DNA of 64,000 bases from Diphasiastrum complanatum (taxonomy: Eukaryota; Streptophyta; Lycopodiopsida; Lycopodiales; Lycopodiaceae), in the NCBI GenBank assembly GCA_029204225.1, contig CM055110.1, forward strand, positions 216,408-280,407, in the 5' to 3' direction. Below the pieces are notes generated by a model. It was not told the origin of the DNA, did not search any database, and saw only the letters and a list, made by a program, of their open reading frames with translations. Below, piece after piece: positions 1-11,639 of the stretch. The first letter of the stretch is position 1; each line of letters begins with the position of its first letter. The translations under genes and the position numbers were made by a program.

Positions 1-30
1 TTCCTTCCATCATTTGGATTCAGATCATGA

Positions 31-744
31 ATGTTGAGCTCATTGTGAAGATAAGCATGTTGAACTAAAACTTTCGTGATAGATTGACCGGCAGGTGATA
101 CTTTAAAATCCATTATCCTGCCTTTCCAAGAGCTTCTTTATATGTTATCCGATCTTTTTCTTTTTCTGAATGAGTCTTTTGCATAGGGATGCATCAAGAT
201 CCATTGATATTCCCGATATATTCTTGGTATCCATTGATCTTCTGCATTTTTTTATTCACTAACTTGACTATTAGGCCTAACAACATTTAATTGCCGCAAA
301 AAGGCCTCAAGTCATGTTATTAACTTTTAACTCATCAAATAACTATGTCATCATCGGCTTGGACTTACACACGCAGGTGTCAAATCCCTCTCACTTATAA
401 ATGAATAATCTAACTAGGGTTTCCTTGATATCCGTAAACCCTCCAGCAATTATATATTGGTAACCAGGGAATGTTTGAATCACATCATGCTGACCGGTCG
501 AACACCACATTTGGTGTCAATATTTGTGAATGATAAGGATCAGTTGCTGTTACGTGTATTACGACATTTTGAATTGACAACAGTTGGAAGTATTTTGGGT
601 GGGATAACTTTGCCTACAACTGTGTCTACTACAACATTATTAGAGTTGCCAGAATAAGCCAACTTACCTGTTAGATGGGCCATTTTAAGGTATTTTGTAT
701 GTATAAGATTGTTTAAGAACTTAGACCTTTAGTCGTATTAATGT
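31..744. other. Left part of repeated segment, no gene called
   Basis: Non-coding repeat sequence, also at 3787-4500 and, diverged by a few percent, at 33370-34081. On the minus strand its first 100 bases are the exon of the convergent hypothetical gene described at 32628-33452. The short plus-strand frame at 457-657 is kept in three copies but resembles no protein I know. Confidence 0.6.
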
Positions 745-1553
745 TGTTAGGTAGATGGATTAGGATAAATTGCTATAGGGATGACTAGGGTGTGTTTAGT
801 AATGTGTAGATAGGACAAAAAGCACCAAAAAGATTGTTTTTAGGGTTGTTGATTTAGAATGGAAAGATCATATTCGGGTAAAGAGGAATGGAAGTTGAAC
901 GGACCGGAAGAAACCGCATGTGTGACAATGGAAGTTGATGTGGTCTTAGCAATGGAAGTTATACCAACCACAAGAGAACTACATACAAAACAGTGGCGGT
1001 CTTTTGCGGAGTTGTGGGAATGGTGAGTTCAGGATTGTATAAATAGCGAACTTGTAGTTGCAAAGGGGACTCTTGGTTTTACACTCGATAGCAAAAGTGT
1101 GAGCAAGCATCAAAAGGGTTAGAGCCGAGCATTCTGTGAGTTGTGATACAAGTTTATGTCAAGCTATAGGCTTCAAGTAGGAGTGCCTTGCTTAAGACCT
1201 TTCGAGTAGTTTTGGTGTAGAATTGTGTCACTACCTTCACTGTCTAAATTATGTATATGTCAGTGTTAAGATGGAATGTAACTTGAGTAATGTCTTTTCC
1301 CTTGGTACGATCCTTGATGTAATGAAAATTGTAGTTTATGTGATGGTTATACTTTGCCAATTTATTGTATTGTATTGTAATAGCAGAGATGTGGAATGCA
1401 ATCATGTTACTCAATTTTATTGCACTTTGTGAATGGTTATTAGTTAGATTTTGATATGTCAGGTTAATCTGCTATAGTTCTATTATTTGCTCTATGACAA
1501 TCTACTGATAGGAACTTTCGGTATGTTAGCAATTTACCACAATTTACCTAACA
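745..1553 (+). repeat. Orphan LTR-like segment, copy 1 (809 bp)
   Basis: The segment begins TGTTAGGTA and ends TACCTAACA, a perfect 9-bp terminal inverted repeat with TG...CA ends as in an LTR. A TATA box (TATAAATAG) lies at 1038-1046. Copies at 4501-5309 and 54736-55544 have exactly the same 809-bp length. No primer-binding site follows, no 5-bp target duplication flanks it, and the same outside sequence adjoins it in all copies. It is therefore either a solo LTR fixed before the segment multiplied or the promoter-bearing end of an unknown element. Confidence 0.6.
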
Positions 1554-1789
1554 CCTTTATGGATCTATTGCCAAAACGGATTCCAGTTGGTTGTGTAATT
1601 TGGATAGAAACAATTTTCAGTTGTAGGCAGAATTACCGTATGTAGGTGTAGAATCGTGACCAATGTCTTCATGTGCTTGTGTTTTGGATCTAGCGAGATC
1701 CACAATTCTTCATGGGATGGATGTTGTATCAATAGGATCACAACTACAAATATAGGCCCATTTCCACACACATAAGATGGGGACCAGAT

Positions 1790-2215
1790 TTGACCCGACG
1801 GCCCTTGCATGGCAATGTTCTTGGCAATCACGTGGCAAACTACGTGGCAATGAACGTGTGGCACTGCCACGCCATCAAAGTTTTTCGTCACCGGCTCTTC
1901 TTCCAAACAGAATTTTTTTTTGGGGTCGGGCTCAAAGCAATTTAAATTTTAAATTCGCGTGGCACTGCCATGCATGGTAATGCCACGCGTGGCACTACCA
2001 CGCTTTAAATTCTGAAAATTTAGCACGCGTGGCATTTTTTTCCAGAATGCTGAATTTTGCCACACGTGGCAAAATTCTTAAAAAAGTTTTTGAAATTTGC
2101 CACGCGTGGCAAATTTTACCAGCAAGCAAAAACTTGCCATGCCTTGGCAAGTTTTCTGGAAAAAAAATTTTTGGGCATGGCACTGCCACGCATGGCAGTG
2201 CCACACAAAAATATT
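1790..2215. repeat. Array of TGCCA...TGGCA palindromes, copy 1
   Basis: At least five inverted repeats share a GCCA/TGGC core but have different outer arms. They are: a perfect 12-mer GCCACGCGTGGC at 1982-1993; arms of 11 bp at 2052-2077 with centre CACG; a perfect 24-bp palindrome at 2093-2116 centred on ACGCGT; 11-bp arms at 2129-2155 around TGCCT; and 11-bp arms TGGCACTGCCA/TGGCAGTGCCA at 2178-2203. Several more half-sites GTGGCAA/TGCCACG lie at 1800-1880. Some contain G-box-like ACGTG. Each could form a hairpin in DNA or RNA. Function unknown. Confidence 0.85.
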
Positions 2216-2314
2216 TTAACAAAAAAAAAACCCGCGAAATGGAAAAGGTGGGGGCCTCGACTGCATTTGCAAATAGATTTCATGAAGAAAAGTTTTTGAA
2301 AGAAAAGCTTTAGG

Positions 2315-2316
<2 letters not shown>

Positions 2317-2375
<59 letters not shown>
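2317..2375. repeat. (GA)n microsatellite
   Basis: About 29 GA units directly after the palindrome array. It is 4 bp shorter than its twin at 6073-6135, the only length difference seen between the tandem units. Confidence 0.97.
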
Positions 2376-2379
<4 letters not shown>

Positions 2380-3040
2380 TAATTTTGTTTGTTAATTTTT
2401 CATTGTTTATTGATTTGTTTATTGGTTGGTTAGTGAATGATTGTTCATTGTTGGCTTTTGTAGAAAAAAGCTATGCAGTTTTGAAGGAAAGGAGGCAATC
2501 CAAGCAAATGATTATTTGATGTGTAATCTAACAATGATTTAGTTTTCATTGTTTGCTTTTATAGAGAAAAAAAGAGATGCATCTTAGAAGGAATTAAAGA
2601 TCATTCAAACAGTAGATGAGGTATGTTTTTATCATCTTAAATTGATATTTTTGTTTGTTTTTTATTGTTTGTATATATTTACAACAAATTTATACAAGAT
2701 GAAATAATAAAACATAACCAATAAACAATCATTCCATACATAATGAGATAGAGATGATCAGATACAAAAGTTTATATTCATAATTCAAAAAGTGTACATA
2801 TTCTCATCTAATTCATGAAAAGAGCATTGATACTAATATCTTTTTTTTTTAACTTTTGCAAATACTAGAAATACATCAAATCTAAGAAGTAATAGTAGGC
2901 TTCTTAGTCTTCACTATCTTCTCCCTCATCATTGTCCGAAGCCGAATCTTGTCCTTCGTCTTCACCTTCATCCTCTTCATCTTAATTCCCTTCTTATCCT
3001 TGGTTTCCTCCCGTACTCTCTTCCACAAAGGAAGCGGATG
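2376..3040 (-). other. Repeat-unit sequence with a minus-strand gene remnant
   Basis: AT-rich repeat-unit sequence, also at 6136-6800 and, continuing further, at 56540-57090. Near its right end the minus strand reads a lysine-rich then acid-rich tail (for example SASDNDEGEDSED), like the C-terminus of a TE-encoded protein. Copia-A RT is joined abruptly at about 3040 (and 6800). The copy at 57090 shows what originally followed. Confidence 0.5.
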
Positions 3041-3786
3041 CCGAGATCAAGAAGTCTATGAATGCATCACCAATTATTGATTTTGAAGACAATCATGATG
3101 TGATGGGGTCGAGATTTGAAGAAGACTCTTCTCAGATTTTCTCACCAAGAAGATCCATGAGAGATAGATCCGAGCCTAAGAGGCTCTCATATGTTGACAA
3201 AGGCAAACAAGTGGATCTTGATTCCACTAATTATATTTTTTATGTCTCTCATGAAGAGCCAAATAATGTACAAGAGGCACTCAATACCAAGGAGTGGTAT
3301 GATGCCATGAAGCAACAGTATGATGCATTGATCACCAACAATACTTGGGAGCTTGTGGATCCTCCATCCAACAAGCATGTGATTGGTTGGAAGTGGGTAT
3401 TTCGGATCAAGTTCAATCATGATGGCACCATCAACAAGTATAAAGCAAGATTATGTGCCCAAAGATTTGCTCAAATCCCTGGCCTTGATTATGAGGAGAC
3501 CTTTGCACCCATTGCAAAGATGGTGACAATAAGAATTCTTATTTTTCTTGCTTGTTTCTTTAAGTGGAAGGTGTTCCAATTAGATGTATCCAATGCTTTT
3601 CTAAATGGTTATCTTGAGGAGGAGATCTATATGGAATAACCTCAAGGATTCATCAAGGATGAGTCCAAAGTGTGCTTGCTCTTCAAAAGTCTTTATGGAC
3701 TAAAACAAGCACCAAGATCATGGTATTCAAGACTTAATTCTTTTCTTATCTCACTAGGATTTACTCTTAGTGACTATGATCCTTCC
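3041..3786 (+). pseudogene. Copia-A reverse transcriptase fragment (unit 1)
   Basis: Ty1/copia pol fragment covering the integrase-RT linker and the N-terminal half of RT. Family landmarks are visible: the linker before RT, 'NNTWELVDPP' and 'GWKWVFRIK', then 'QLDVSNAFLNGYLEEEIYME'. An in-frame TAA at 3637-3639 replaces the CAA (Gln) seen in the copy at 35401. RT is cut off at 3786 by the tandem-duplication junction, before the YVDD motif. It begins within the linker by an illegitimate join at about 3040, so there is no start codon, gag or integrase. Non-functional. Confidence 0.93.
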
Positions 3787-4500
3787 ATGTTGAGCTCATT
3801 GTGAAGATAAGCATGTTGAACTAAAACTTTCGTGATAGATTGACCGGCAGGTGATACTTTAAAATCCATTATCCTGCCTTTCCAAGAGCTTCTTTATATG
3901 TTATCCGATCTTTTTCTTTTTCTGAATGAGTCTTTTGCATAGGGATGCATCAAGATCCATTGATATTCCCGATATATTCTTGGTATCCATTGATCTTCTG
4001 CATTTTTTTATTCACTAACTTGACTATTAGGCCTAACAACATTTAATTGCCGCAAAAAGGCCTCAAGTCATGTTATTAACTTTTAACTCATCAAATAACT
4101 ATGTCATCATCGGCTTGGACTTACACACGCAGGTGTCAAATCCCTCTCACTTATAAATGAATAATCTAACTAGGGTTTCCTTGATATCCGTAAACCCTCC
4201 AGCAATTATATATTGGTAACCAGGGAATGTTTGAATCACATCATGCTGACCGGTCGAACACCACATTTGGTGTCAATATTTGTGAATGATAAGGATCAGT
4301 TGCTGTTACGTGTATTACGACATTTTGAATTGACAACAGTTGGAAGTATTTTGGGTGGGATAACTTTGCCTACAACTGTGTCTACTACAACATTATTAGA
4401 GTTGCCAGAATAAGCCAACTTACCTGTTAGATGGGCCATTTTAAGGTATTTTGTATGTATAAGATTGTTTAAGAACTTAGACCTTTAGTCGTATTAATGT

Positions 4501-5309
4501 TGTTAGGTAGATGGATTAGGATAAATTGCTATAGGGATGACTAGGGTGTGTTTAGTAATGTGTAGATAGGACAAAAAGCACCAAAAAGATTGTTTTTAGG
4601 GTTGTTGATTTAGAATGGAAAGATCATATTCGGGTAAAGAGGAATGGAAGTTGAACGGACCGGAAGAAACCGCATGTGTGACAATGGAAGTTGATGTGGT
4701 CTTAGCAATGGAAGTTATACCAACCACAAGAGAACTACATACAAAACAGTGGCGGTCTTTTGCGGAGTTGTGGGAATGGTGAGTTCAGGATTGTATAAAT
4801 AGCGAACTTGTAGTTGCAAAGGGGACTCTTGGTTTTACACTCGATAGCAAAAGTGTGAGCAAGCATCAAAAGGGTTAGAGCCGAGCATTCTGTGAGTTGT
4901 GATACAAGTTTATGTCAAGCTATAGGCTTCAAGTAGGAGTGCCTTGCTTAAGACCTTTCGAGTAGTTTTGGTGTAGAATTGTGTCACTACCTTCACTGTC
5001 TAAATTATGTATATGTCAGTGTTAAGATGGAATGTAACTTGAGTAATGTCTTTTCCCTTGGTACGATCCTTGATGTAATGAAAATTGTAGTTTATGTGAT
5101 GGTTATACTTTGCCAATTTATTGTATTGTATTGTAATAGCAGAGATGTGGAATGCAATCATGTTACTCAATTTTATTGCACTTTGTGAATGGTTATTAGT
5201 TAGATTTTGATATGTCAGGTTAATCTGCTATAGTTCTATTATTTGCTCTATGACAATCTACTGATAGGAACTTTCGGTATGTTAGCAATTTACCACAATT
5301 TACCTAACA
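4501..5309 (+). repeat. Orphan LTR-like segment, copy 2 (809 bp)
   Basis: Tandem-duplicate copy of 745-1553, with the same TGTTAGGTA/TACCTAACA ends and TATA box at 4794-4802. Confidence 0.6.
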
Positions 5310-5545
5310 CCTTTATGGATCTATTGCCAAAACGGATTCCAGTTGGTTGTGTAATTTGGATAGAAACAATTTTCAGTTGTAGGCAGAATTACCGTATGTA
5401 GGTGTAGAATCGTGACCAATGTCTTCATGTGCTTGTGTTTTGGATCTAGCGAGATCCACAATTCTTCATGGGATGGATGTTGTATCAATAGGATCACAAC
5501 TACAAATATAGGCCCATTTCCACACACATAAGATGGGGACCAGAT

Positions 5546-5971
5546 TTGACCCGACGGCCCTTGCATGGCAATGTTCTTGGCAATCACGTGGCAAACTACG
5601 TGGCAATGAACGTGTGGCACTGCCACGCCATCAAAGTTTTTCGTCACCGGCTCTTCTTCCAAACAGAATTTTTTTTTGGGGTCGGGCTCAAAGCAATTTA
5701 AATTTTAAATTCGCGTGGCACTGCCATGCATGGTAATGCCACGCGTGGCACTACCACGCTTTAAATTCTGAAAATTTAGCACGCGTGGCATTTTTTTCCA
5801 GAATGCTGAATTTTGCCACACGTGGCAAAATTCTTAAAAAAGTTTTTGAAATTTGCCACGCGTGGCAAATTTTACCAGCAAGCAAAAACTTGCCATGCCT
5901 TGGCAAGTTTTCTGGAAAAAAAATTTTTGGGCATGGCACTGCCACGCATGGCAGTGCCACACAAAAATATT
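5546..5971. repeat. Array of TGCCA...TGGCA palindromes, copy 2
   Basis: Tandem-duplicate copy of 1790-2215 with the same palindromes. Confidence 0.85.
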
Positions 5972-6070
5972 TTAACAAAAAAAAAACCCGCGAAATGGAA
6001 AAGGTGGGGGCCTCGACTGCATTTGCAAATAGATTTCATGAAGAAAAGTTTTTGAAAGAAAAGCTTTAGG

Positions 6071-6072
<2 letters not shown>

Positions 6073-6135
<63 letters not shown>
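6073..6135. repeat. (GA)n microsatellite
   Basis: About 31 GA units, counterpart of 2317-2375 in tandem unit 2. Confidence 0.97.
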
Positions 6136-6139
<4 letters not shown>

Positions 6140-6800
6140 TAATTTTGTTTGTTAATTTTTCATTGTTTATTGATTTGTTTATTGGTTGGTTAGTGAATGA
6201 TTGTTCATTGTTGGCTTTTGTAGAAAAAAGCTATGCAGTTTTGAAGGAAAGGAGGCAATCCAAGCAAATGATTATTTGATGTGTAATCTAACAATGATTT
6301 AGTTTTCATTGTTTGCTTTTATAGAGAAAAAAAGAGATGCATCTTAGAAGGAATTAAAGATCATTCAAACAGTAGATGAGGTATGTTTTTATCATCTTAA
6401 ATTGATATTTTTGTTTGTTTTTTATTGTTTGTATATATTTACAACAAATTTATACAAGATGAAATAATAAAACATAACCAATAAACAATCATTCCATACA
6501 TAATGAGATAGAGATGATCAGATACAAAAGTTTATATTCATAATTCAAAAAGTGTACATATTCTCATCTAATTCATGAAAAGAGCATTGATACTAATATC
6601 TTTTTTTTTTAACTTTTGCAAATACTAGAAATACATCAAATCTAAGAAGTAATAGTAGGCTTCTTAGTCTTCACTATCTTCTCCCTCATCATTGTCCGAA
6701 GCCGAATCTTGTCCTTCGTCTTCACCTTCATCCTCTTCATCTTAATTCCCTTCTTATCCTTGGTTTCCTCCCGTACTCTCTTCCACAAAGGAAGCGGATG

Positions 6801-8556
6801 CCGAGATCAAGAAGTCTATGAATGCATCACCAATTATTGATTTTGAAGACAATCATGATGTGATGGGGTCGAGATTTGAAGAAGACTCTTCTCAGATTTT
6901 CTCACCAAGAAGATCCATGAGAGATAGATCCGAGCCTAAGAGGCTCTCATATGTTGACAAAGGCAAACAAGTGGATCTTGATTCCACTAATTATATTTTT
7001 TATGTCTCTCATGAAGAGCCAAATAATGTACAAGAGGCACTCAATACCAAGGAGTGGTATGATGCCATGAAGCAACAGTATGATGCATTGATCACCAACA
7101 ATACTTGGGAGCTTGTGGATCCTCCATCCAACAAGCATGTGATTGGTTGGAAGTGGGTATTTCGGATCAAGTTCAATCATGATGGCACCATCAACAAGTA
7201 TAAAGCAAGATTATGTGCCCAAAGATTTGCTCAAATCCCTGGCCTTGATTATGAGGAGACCTTTGCACCCATTGCAAAGATGGTGACAATAAGAATTCTT
7301 ATTTTTCTTGCTTGTTTCTTTAAGTGGAAGGTGTTCCAATTAGATGTATCCAATGCTTTTCTAAATGGTTATCTTGAGGAGGAGATCTATATGGAATAAC
7401 CTCAAGGATTCATCAAGGATGAGTCCAAAGTGTGCTTGCTCTTCAAAAGTCTTTATGGACTAAAACAAGCACCAAGATCATGGTATTCAAGACTTAATTC
7501 TTTTCTTATCTCACTAGGATTTACTCTTAGTGACTATGATCCTTCCATGTATCTAAAGTTTGTTGATAGCAATATTGTCATTCTTCTAATTTATGTTGAT
7601 GACATTATTCTTTGTAGAAGTTGTATCAAGATAGTTGATGAAACTAAGATAACACTTGGATGTGAGTTTAAAATGCAAGATCTAGGAGAGATACATTACA
7701 TCCTAGGCCTAGAAATTGTTTTCTATAAAAATCATGTCTTTATATGCCAATCTAGTATGCTCACTCTATGTTGAAAAAGGTCCATATGGAAAATTCTAAG
7801 AGCATAGATACTCCAATGGAGCAAATTGTAAAAGATCATAATAAAGGTGATGAAAGATCCTTTGAGGACATCACACTTTTTAGGAGTCTTGTAGGCTCCT
7901 TGATTTGGCTTACCATTACTAGGCCCGATCTAAGTTTTTGTGTGCACAAATTGAGTCAATTTATGCAAGATCCTAAGACCCATCATTAGAAGATGGCCAA
8001 AAGGATTCTAAGATATGTATCTTTATCTTGTGATTATGGTCTACTTTATAAAAGTGAAGATCTATCCATTGTTGGCTACACGGATTCGGACTTTGCAAGT
8101 GACAAGATGGATCGAAAGTCTATTAGTGCATACACTATCTTTCTTGGAGGCAATCTAATATCGTGGCTTTCCAAAAAGCAAGATACTATATCTCTCTCTT
8201 CATGTGAGGCCAAGTACAAAGCACTCACTACAACTACCAAAGAGGTGCTCTAGATCAAGAGGTTATTAATGGAGCTAAAGTGCATCAAGGAAGATGATCT
8301 AACAATCATCCAGTGTGATAACATCTCGGCCCAAGCTCTTGCCAATAATCCCATATTTCATGCAAGAAGCAAGCACGTAGAAGTGTCACACCATTTTGTG
8401 AGAGAAAAGCTTATTGGAGGAGAAATGTATTTGGAGCATGTCAACTTGTCCTCTTGTATTGCCGATCTACTCACCAAGCCTTTAAGCAAAAGTGCTTTCA
8501 TCAAGCATAGATCTAATCTTGGAGTTATATCAAGATCAATGCTTAAATCTTCATAG
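6801..8556 (+). pseudogene. Copia-A RT-RNase H pseudogene (block 1)
   Basis: The RT and RNase H region of a Ty1/copia polyprotein, read on the plus strand. RT keeps '[16 protein letters not shown]' and the catalytic YVDD ('LIYVDDIIL', near 7590). RNase H keeps 'GYTDSDFA', 'SLSSCEAKYKAL', 'CDNISAQALANNPIFHARSKH' and the C-terminal 'IADLLTKPL'. It is broken by TAA at 7397-7399 (Gln codon), a one-base frameshift near 7755, TAG at 7987-7989 (Trp) and TAG at 8251-8253 (Trp). All three stop changes are C-to-T or G-to-A. The integrase is absent, replaced by repeat-unit DNA upstream. The 3' LTR follows 18 bp downstream. Confidence 0.95.
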
Positions 8557-8562
8557 ATAATT

Positions 8563-8574
8563 TTTTAGGAGGAG
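8563..8574 (+). promoter_or_regulatory. Polypurine tract of copia-A
   Basis: The purine run AGGAGGAG (preceded by a T run) abuts the LTR start TGTGAGGAATTG. Its position between the RNase H stop and the LTR is typical of the plus-strand primer in copia elements. Confidence 0.8.
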
Positions 8575-9286
8575 TGTGAGGAATTGAAAAAGATTATCTA
8601 TGTTAGATATAGGGGTCTTATGTTTTTTATATCAAGCATCTAGGTGTAGGATGTTGATAGGAACAAATTTGGCATAGATGGCAAATTATGCATTTCCACT
8701 TGTAATGCCACTATTGAGCCAAAAATAGAGCAACAAGCAAAACTCGTGCCAATTAGAGTGTTGACAAGTGTAATGCTTTTGTTTGATGAATTCTAAGAGG
8801 TCCAATAGGATTTAGAGGTGGAACCATGTGAGGTCCAATAGGAATTTGAGGTTTGCTTGAAAATAGTCCAATAGAATTAAGAGGTGCATGGATCAATGGT
8901 CCAATAGGATTAAGAGGTGACAAAGTGTGGTCCAACCATAGTTAAGCATAGTGGTAGCTCGTGGATCTACTAGTATCATTGTACTCCTCATTTTGGATCT
9001 AATTGATTTGGAGATAGTGTGTTGGATTTCTAACTTTCTCTCTACCCGAGAGCTTATGATGATTTTCTCTCTCTACCCGAGGAGAGCAGCTTGTTTCTAC
9101 TTAGAATAACCTTTTAATACTTCCAACACATGTGAGTGAGAGTTGGAAGTGATTGAATGCATGTAGTAGTGTGTTTTTGCCATATAATCAAAGATAGATC
9201 GTGAATCTCAATCTAGTTTTGATCTTGATGCATCTACACACCTTAGGAGATCACAAGTACATGCTGTGGCAAGTGTAAAATCTACA
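8575..9286 (+). repeat. Copia-A 3' LTR (block 1, 712 bp)
   Basis: Starts TGTGAGGAATTG after the polypurine tract and ends AAATCTACA, followed by ATGCA at 9287-9291. The same end and ATGCA occur at 37308/37309. In block 4 the intact left side (58494-58498) is also ATGCA, so this is the 5-bp target duplication. The LTR carries repeated motifs such as GGTCCAATAGGA (8805-8930) and CTCTCTCTACCCGAG (twice, 9040-9085). Confidence 0.88.
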
Positions 9287-10668
9287 ATGCAGCTTCAAAA
9301 ATAACATGGCTGTTAACATGACATCAAATGACACGCTCTCACCTAGTTATAGTGCATTCAGGTTTGTAGACATTGCTTCAGAAATGACATGGATATTAAC
9401 ATGACCAGTCACTTGGCTAGGTTTACATCATTACATATCTACATCTTCAAAATAGTTTGGCCCCAATTAATAGAATTTGCCTTTATGATGTCAATTTTAA
9501 TACGTCGGACAAAGTTAGCTCATTTAAACTTCTGTATCATATACAAAAAATCTAAATTGCACATTAAATGTATAATTGATTACAAAGTAGGGCTCCACAC
9601 ACTTTGTAATTTACAATCATTCTCTAATCTGCCATTAATTTAAGTCGTTTAGAATGAAATAAAATGACATTTAGGATAGAATGGTAATTAATGTTTAATG
9701 ATATAATTGGCCTACTCCCTTTTCGAATTAGATTAAGATAATTCTTGTTAAATTTGAGATAACTCTTAGATGCCTATCCTAGAACAATTTGCATTCAAAA
9801 TAAGATTAAAGATCAAGCAAACAAATTCTGTACTGAATGTAAAAATTTGTAGGTTTGAAACTTCTATGTGGATTCCTTTGGGGATGCATAAAAACCCATG
9901 AAAACCATTGGAAATTATGATTGAGTCATCAAAAGTTTGCATTTACTAAACCTTAACAACTCAAAACTAAACTTTGAAGATTAAGTCATAAACCTGGTAA
10001 TCCTTAAAAGGTTTGCCACAAAAATACCAACTCTATCCTATGTAGTGAGATTCCAAAAATCAACAAACATTTGCAAAAGGAAAAAATAAACAAATAAACA
10101 TGTGCATATAGATGAATATGCGTGGAAAGAATCTAAACACCCAAAACATGACCTATGCTGGATGTCTACAATATGTGATGAGTTAACAAATGACTATCAT
10201 ACCACATGAATTAACTCGTGCAGTGAATTTAGTCATAAATCACAAATTGCATCCATAAGCTATTGCTAACAAATAGAACTAGGTGCACCCCATAACTGCA
10301 AAAAAGAAATGTGGCTTGTTGCCCATTGTGATGTGGCTGTTTAATTATTTTTACCGTAACCTCCACCCTTTCCAGAAAAGAAGGAACAAACTTCTATGTT
10401 GGTCATGTGATAAGTCTTAGAAGCTTTCCCACACAAGCATATGGTCATAATGAAACTCTTGCCAATCATATGATACTATTTAAATACACACTGTGCCATT
10501 TTAGAAGATAATAAGTAGGGAAAGAAGATGCATAGGCCTTTTCATTTGTGTACTTGGCTCAAGAACCCTAACATCATTTTAAGGAACGAGTGTTTATCTA
10601 AGCCTTGTTGACATGTGATATTATTGTATTTGTTGACATGCGATATTAGTGTACTTCTTGTGATAATC
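9287..10668 (+). repeat. Inverted-repeat arm X, plus orientation (block 1)
   Basis: Its reverse complement occurs at 16620-17500. The 84-codon frame at 9389-9643 matches the minus-strand frame at 17145-17399 at 74 of 84 positions. The plus-orientation arm recurs at 37309-38690 and 60521-61603. Homology ends near 10668 (...GTGATAATC), after which plus and minus arms diverge. No gene is evident; the 84-codon frame has no recognised product. Confidence 0.88.
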
Positions 10669-11639
10669 GGCTCAACTTTTTTTTTAATGCTATCTTTAAT
10701 GACCATAATAATGCTATCACTTCGACCCCCTCACATCATACGTCCAAATTGGCTCGCAACACCGCAAAACCGCAAAACACCGCACAACTGCAACAAACCT
10801 GCTAATGAGCAACAATATAGAAATGTCCCTAGTTACCATAGTCAAACCAAAAAATCCATTATTTTTGCCCTCATAATCCAATTTTTGTTCCCTTCTTTCC
10901 CCTTCCCATAAAATTCCTCCTTGCTTTTTGTAAGAAACATTCCTAACCATGTATAGTATCTTGAATCAACAACCATGTACACATACAATTGATTGTCGAC
11001 CACATTTCATTCATCATATTTTAGTATTCAAAATGATGTCCAACTGTAGCATAATATTATTGTTTACAATTTAGTCATGCGTCTTCCACCAAATGCTTGC
11101 TGCAGAAAGCAGACCATACAATATGAGTAGTCCAACAAAAATTCACAACACCATGTTGATGACAAATAACTGGTACTCTATGTTCCAAATTTTGAATTCT
11201 TGCATCTATTGTCTTGCTCATTCTGCCATCTGTTGTTATCCTTTCCAAATCAATTATTGTAAATTTATTGGGTTGCCAAACTCCTCTTCAATGGTCGCGT
11301 AATTAGGCTATCTCCTGTGTCGCATAGGTCTCCCTCGTATGTCCTTGTTAGCCATGTATTTTTTACAGCATTTATACCAATGGAACAACAAATTATCCCC
11401 ACTCAAGTTACATGCTCTAACCCATGATCTTTACTTCACGATCGGTCAATACACTACAATTTCAATGCATTTGCTATTGAATGTCTTCTTGAGATCAACG
11501 CAAGTGTAATATTATTGTTCCAAAGTTGATCTTTTAATGAGCTCTACCTCATCTAACCACTAACTAATGCCATTGCTGAACGGGACACATATACCACCTC
11601 ATTCTTAATTACTACTTAATGTTAGCACCCGTCGGCTCA
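10669..11639. other. Intergenic repeat DNA
   Basis: Repeated in block 3 (about 38691-39605) with small deletions. Contains a short CGCAA/CGCAC-rich stretch at 10758-10795. I see no gene. Confidence 0.6.

Larger units (their letters stand above)
31..3786 (+). repeat. Tandem duplication, unit 1 (3756 bp)
   Basis: Bases 31-3786 recur at 3787-7546 in the same orientation. Every stretch I compared is identical; the only difference seen is the GA-repeat length (4 bp longer in unit 2). At the junction (3783-3791) reverse-transcriptase sequence ending CCTTCC meets ATGTTGAGCTC, and the shared ATGT is a 4-bp microhomology. The unit holds an LTR-like segment, a palindrome array, a GA tract and a copia RT fragment. 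Bases 1-30 continue leftwards as in the diverged copy at 33340, so the ancestral segment extends beyond the window. Either a very recent duplication or an assembly artefact. Confidence 0.93.
3787..7546 (+). repeat. Tandem duplication, unit 2 (3760 bp)
   Basis: Second copy of bases 31-3786, offset 3756 before the GA tract and 3760 after it. Unlike unit 1, its RT sequence continues uninterrupted past 7546 into the rest of copia-A. This copy is therefore the original arrangement and unit 1 the added one. Confidence 0.93.

Noticed and set aside
457-657. Small protein frame present in three copies
   Set aside because: Its conservation is explained by DNA duplication; no start context, no known motif, and it sits in repeat DNA.
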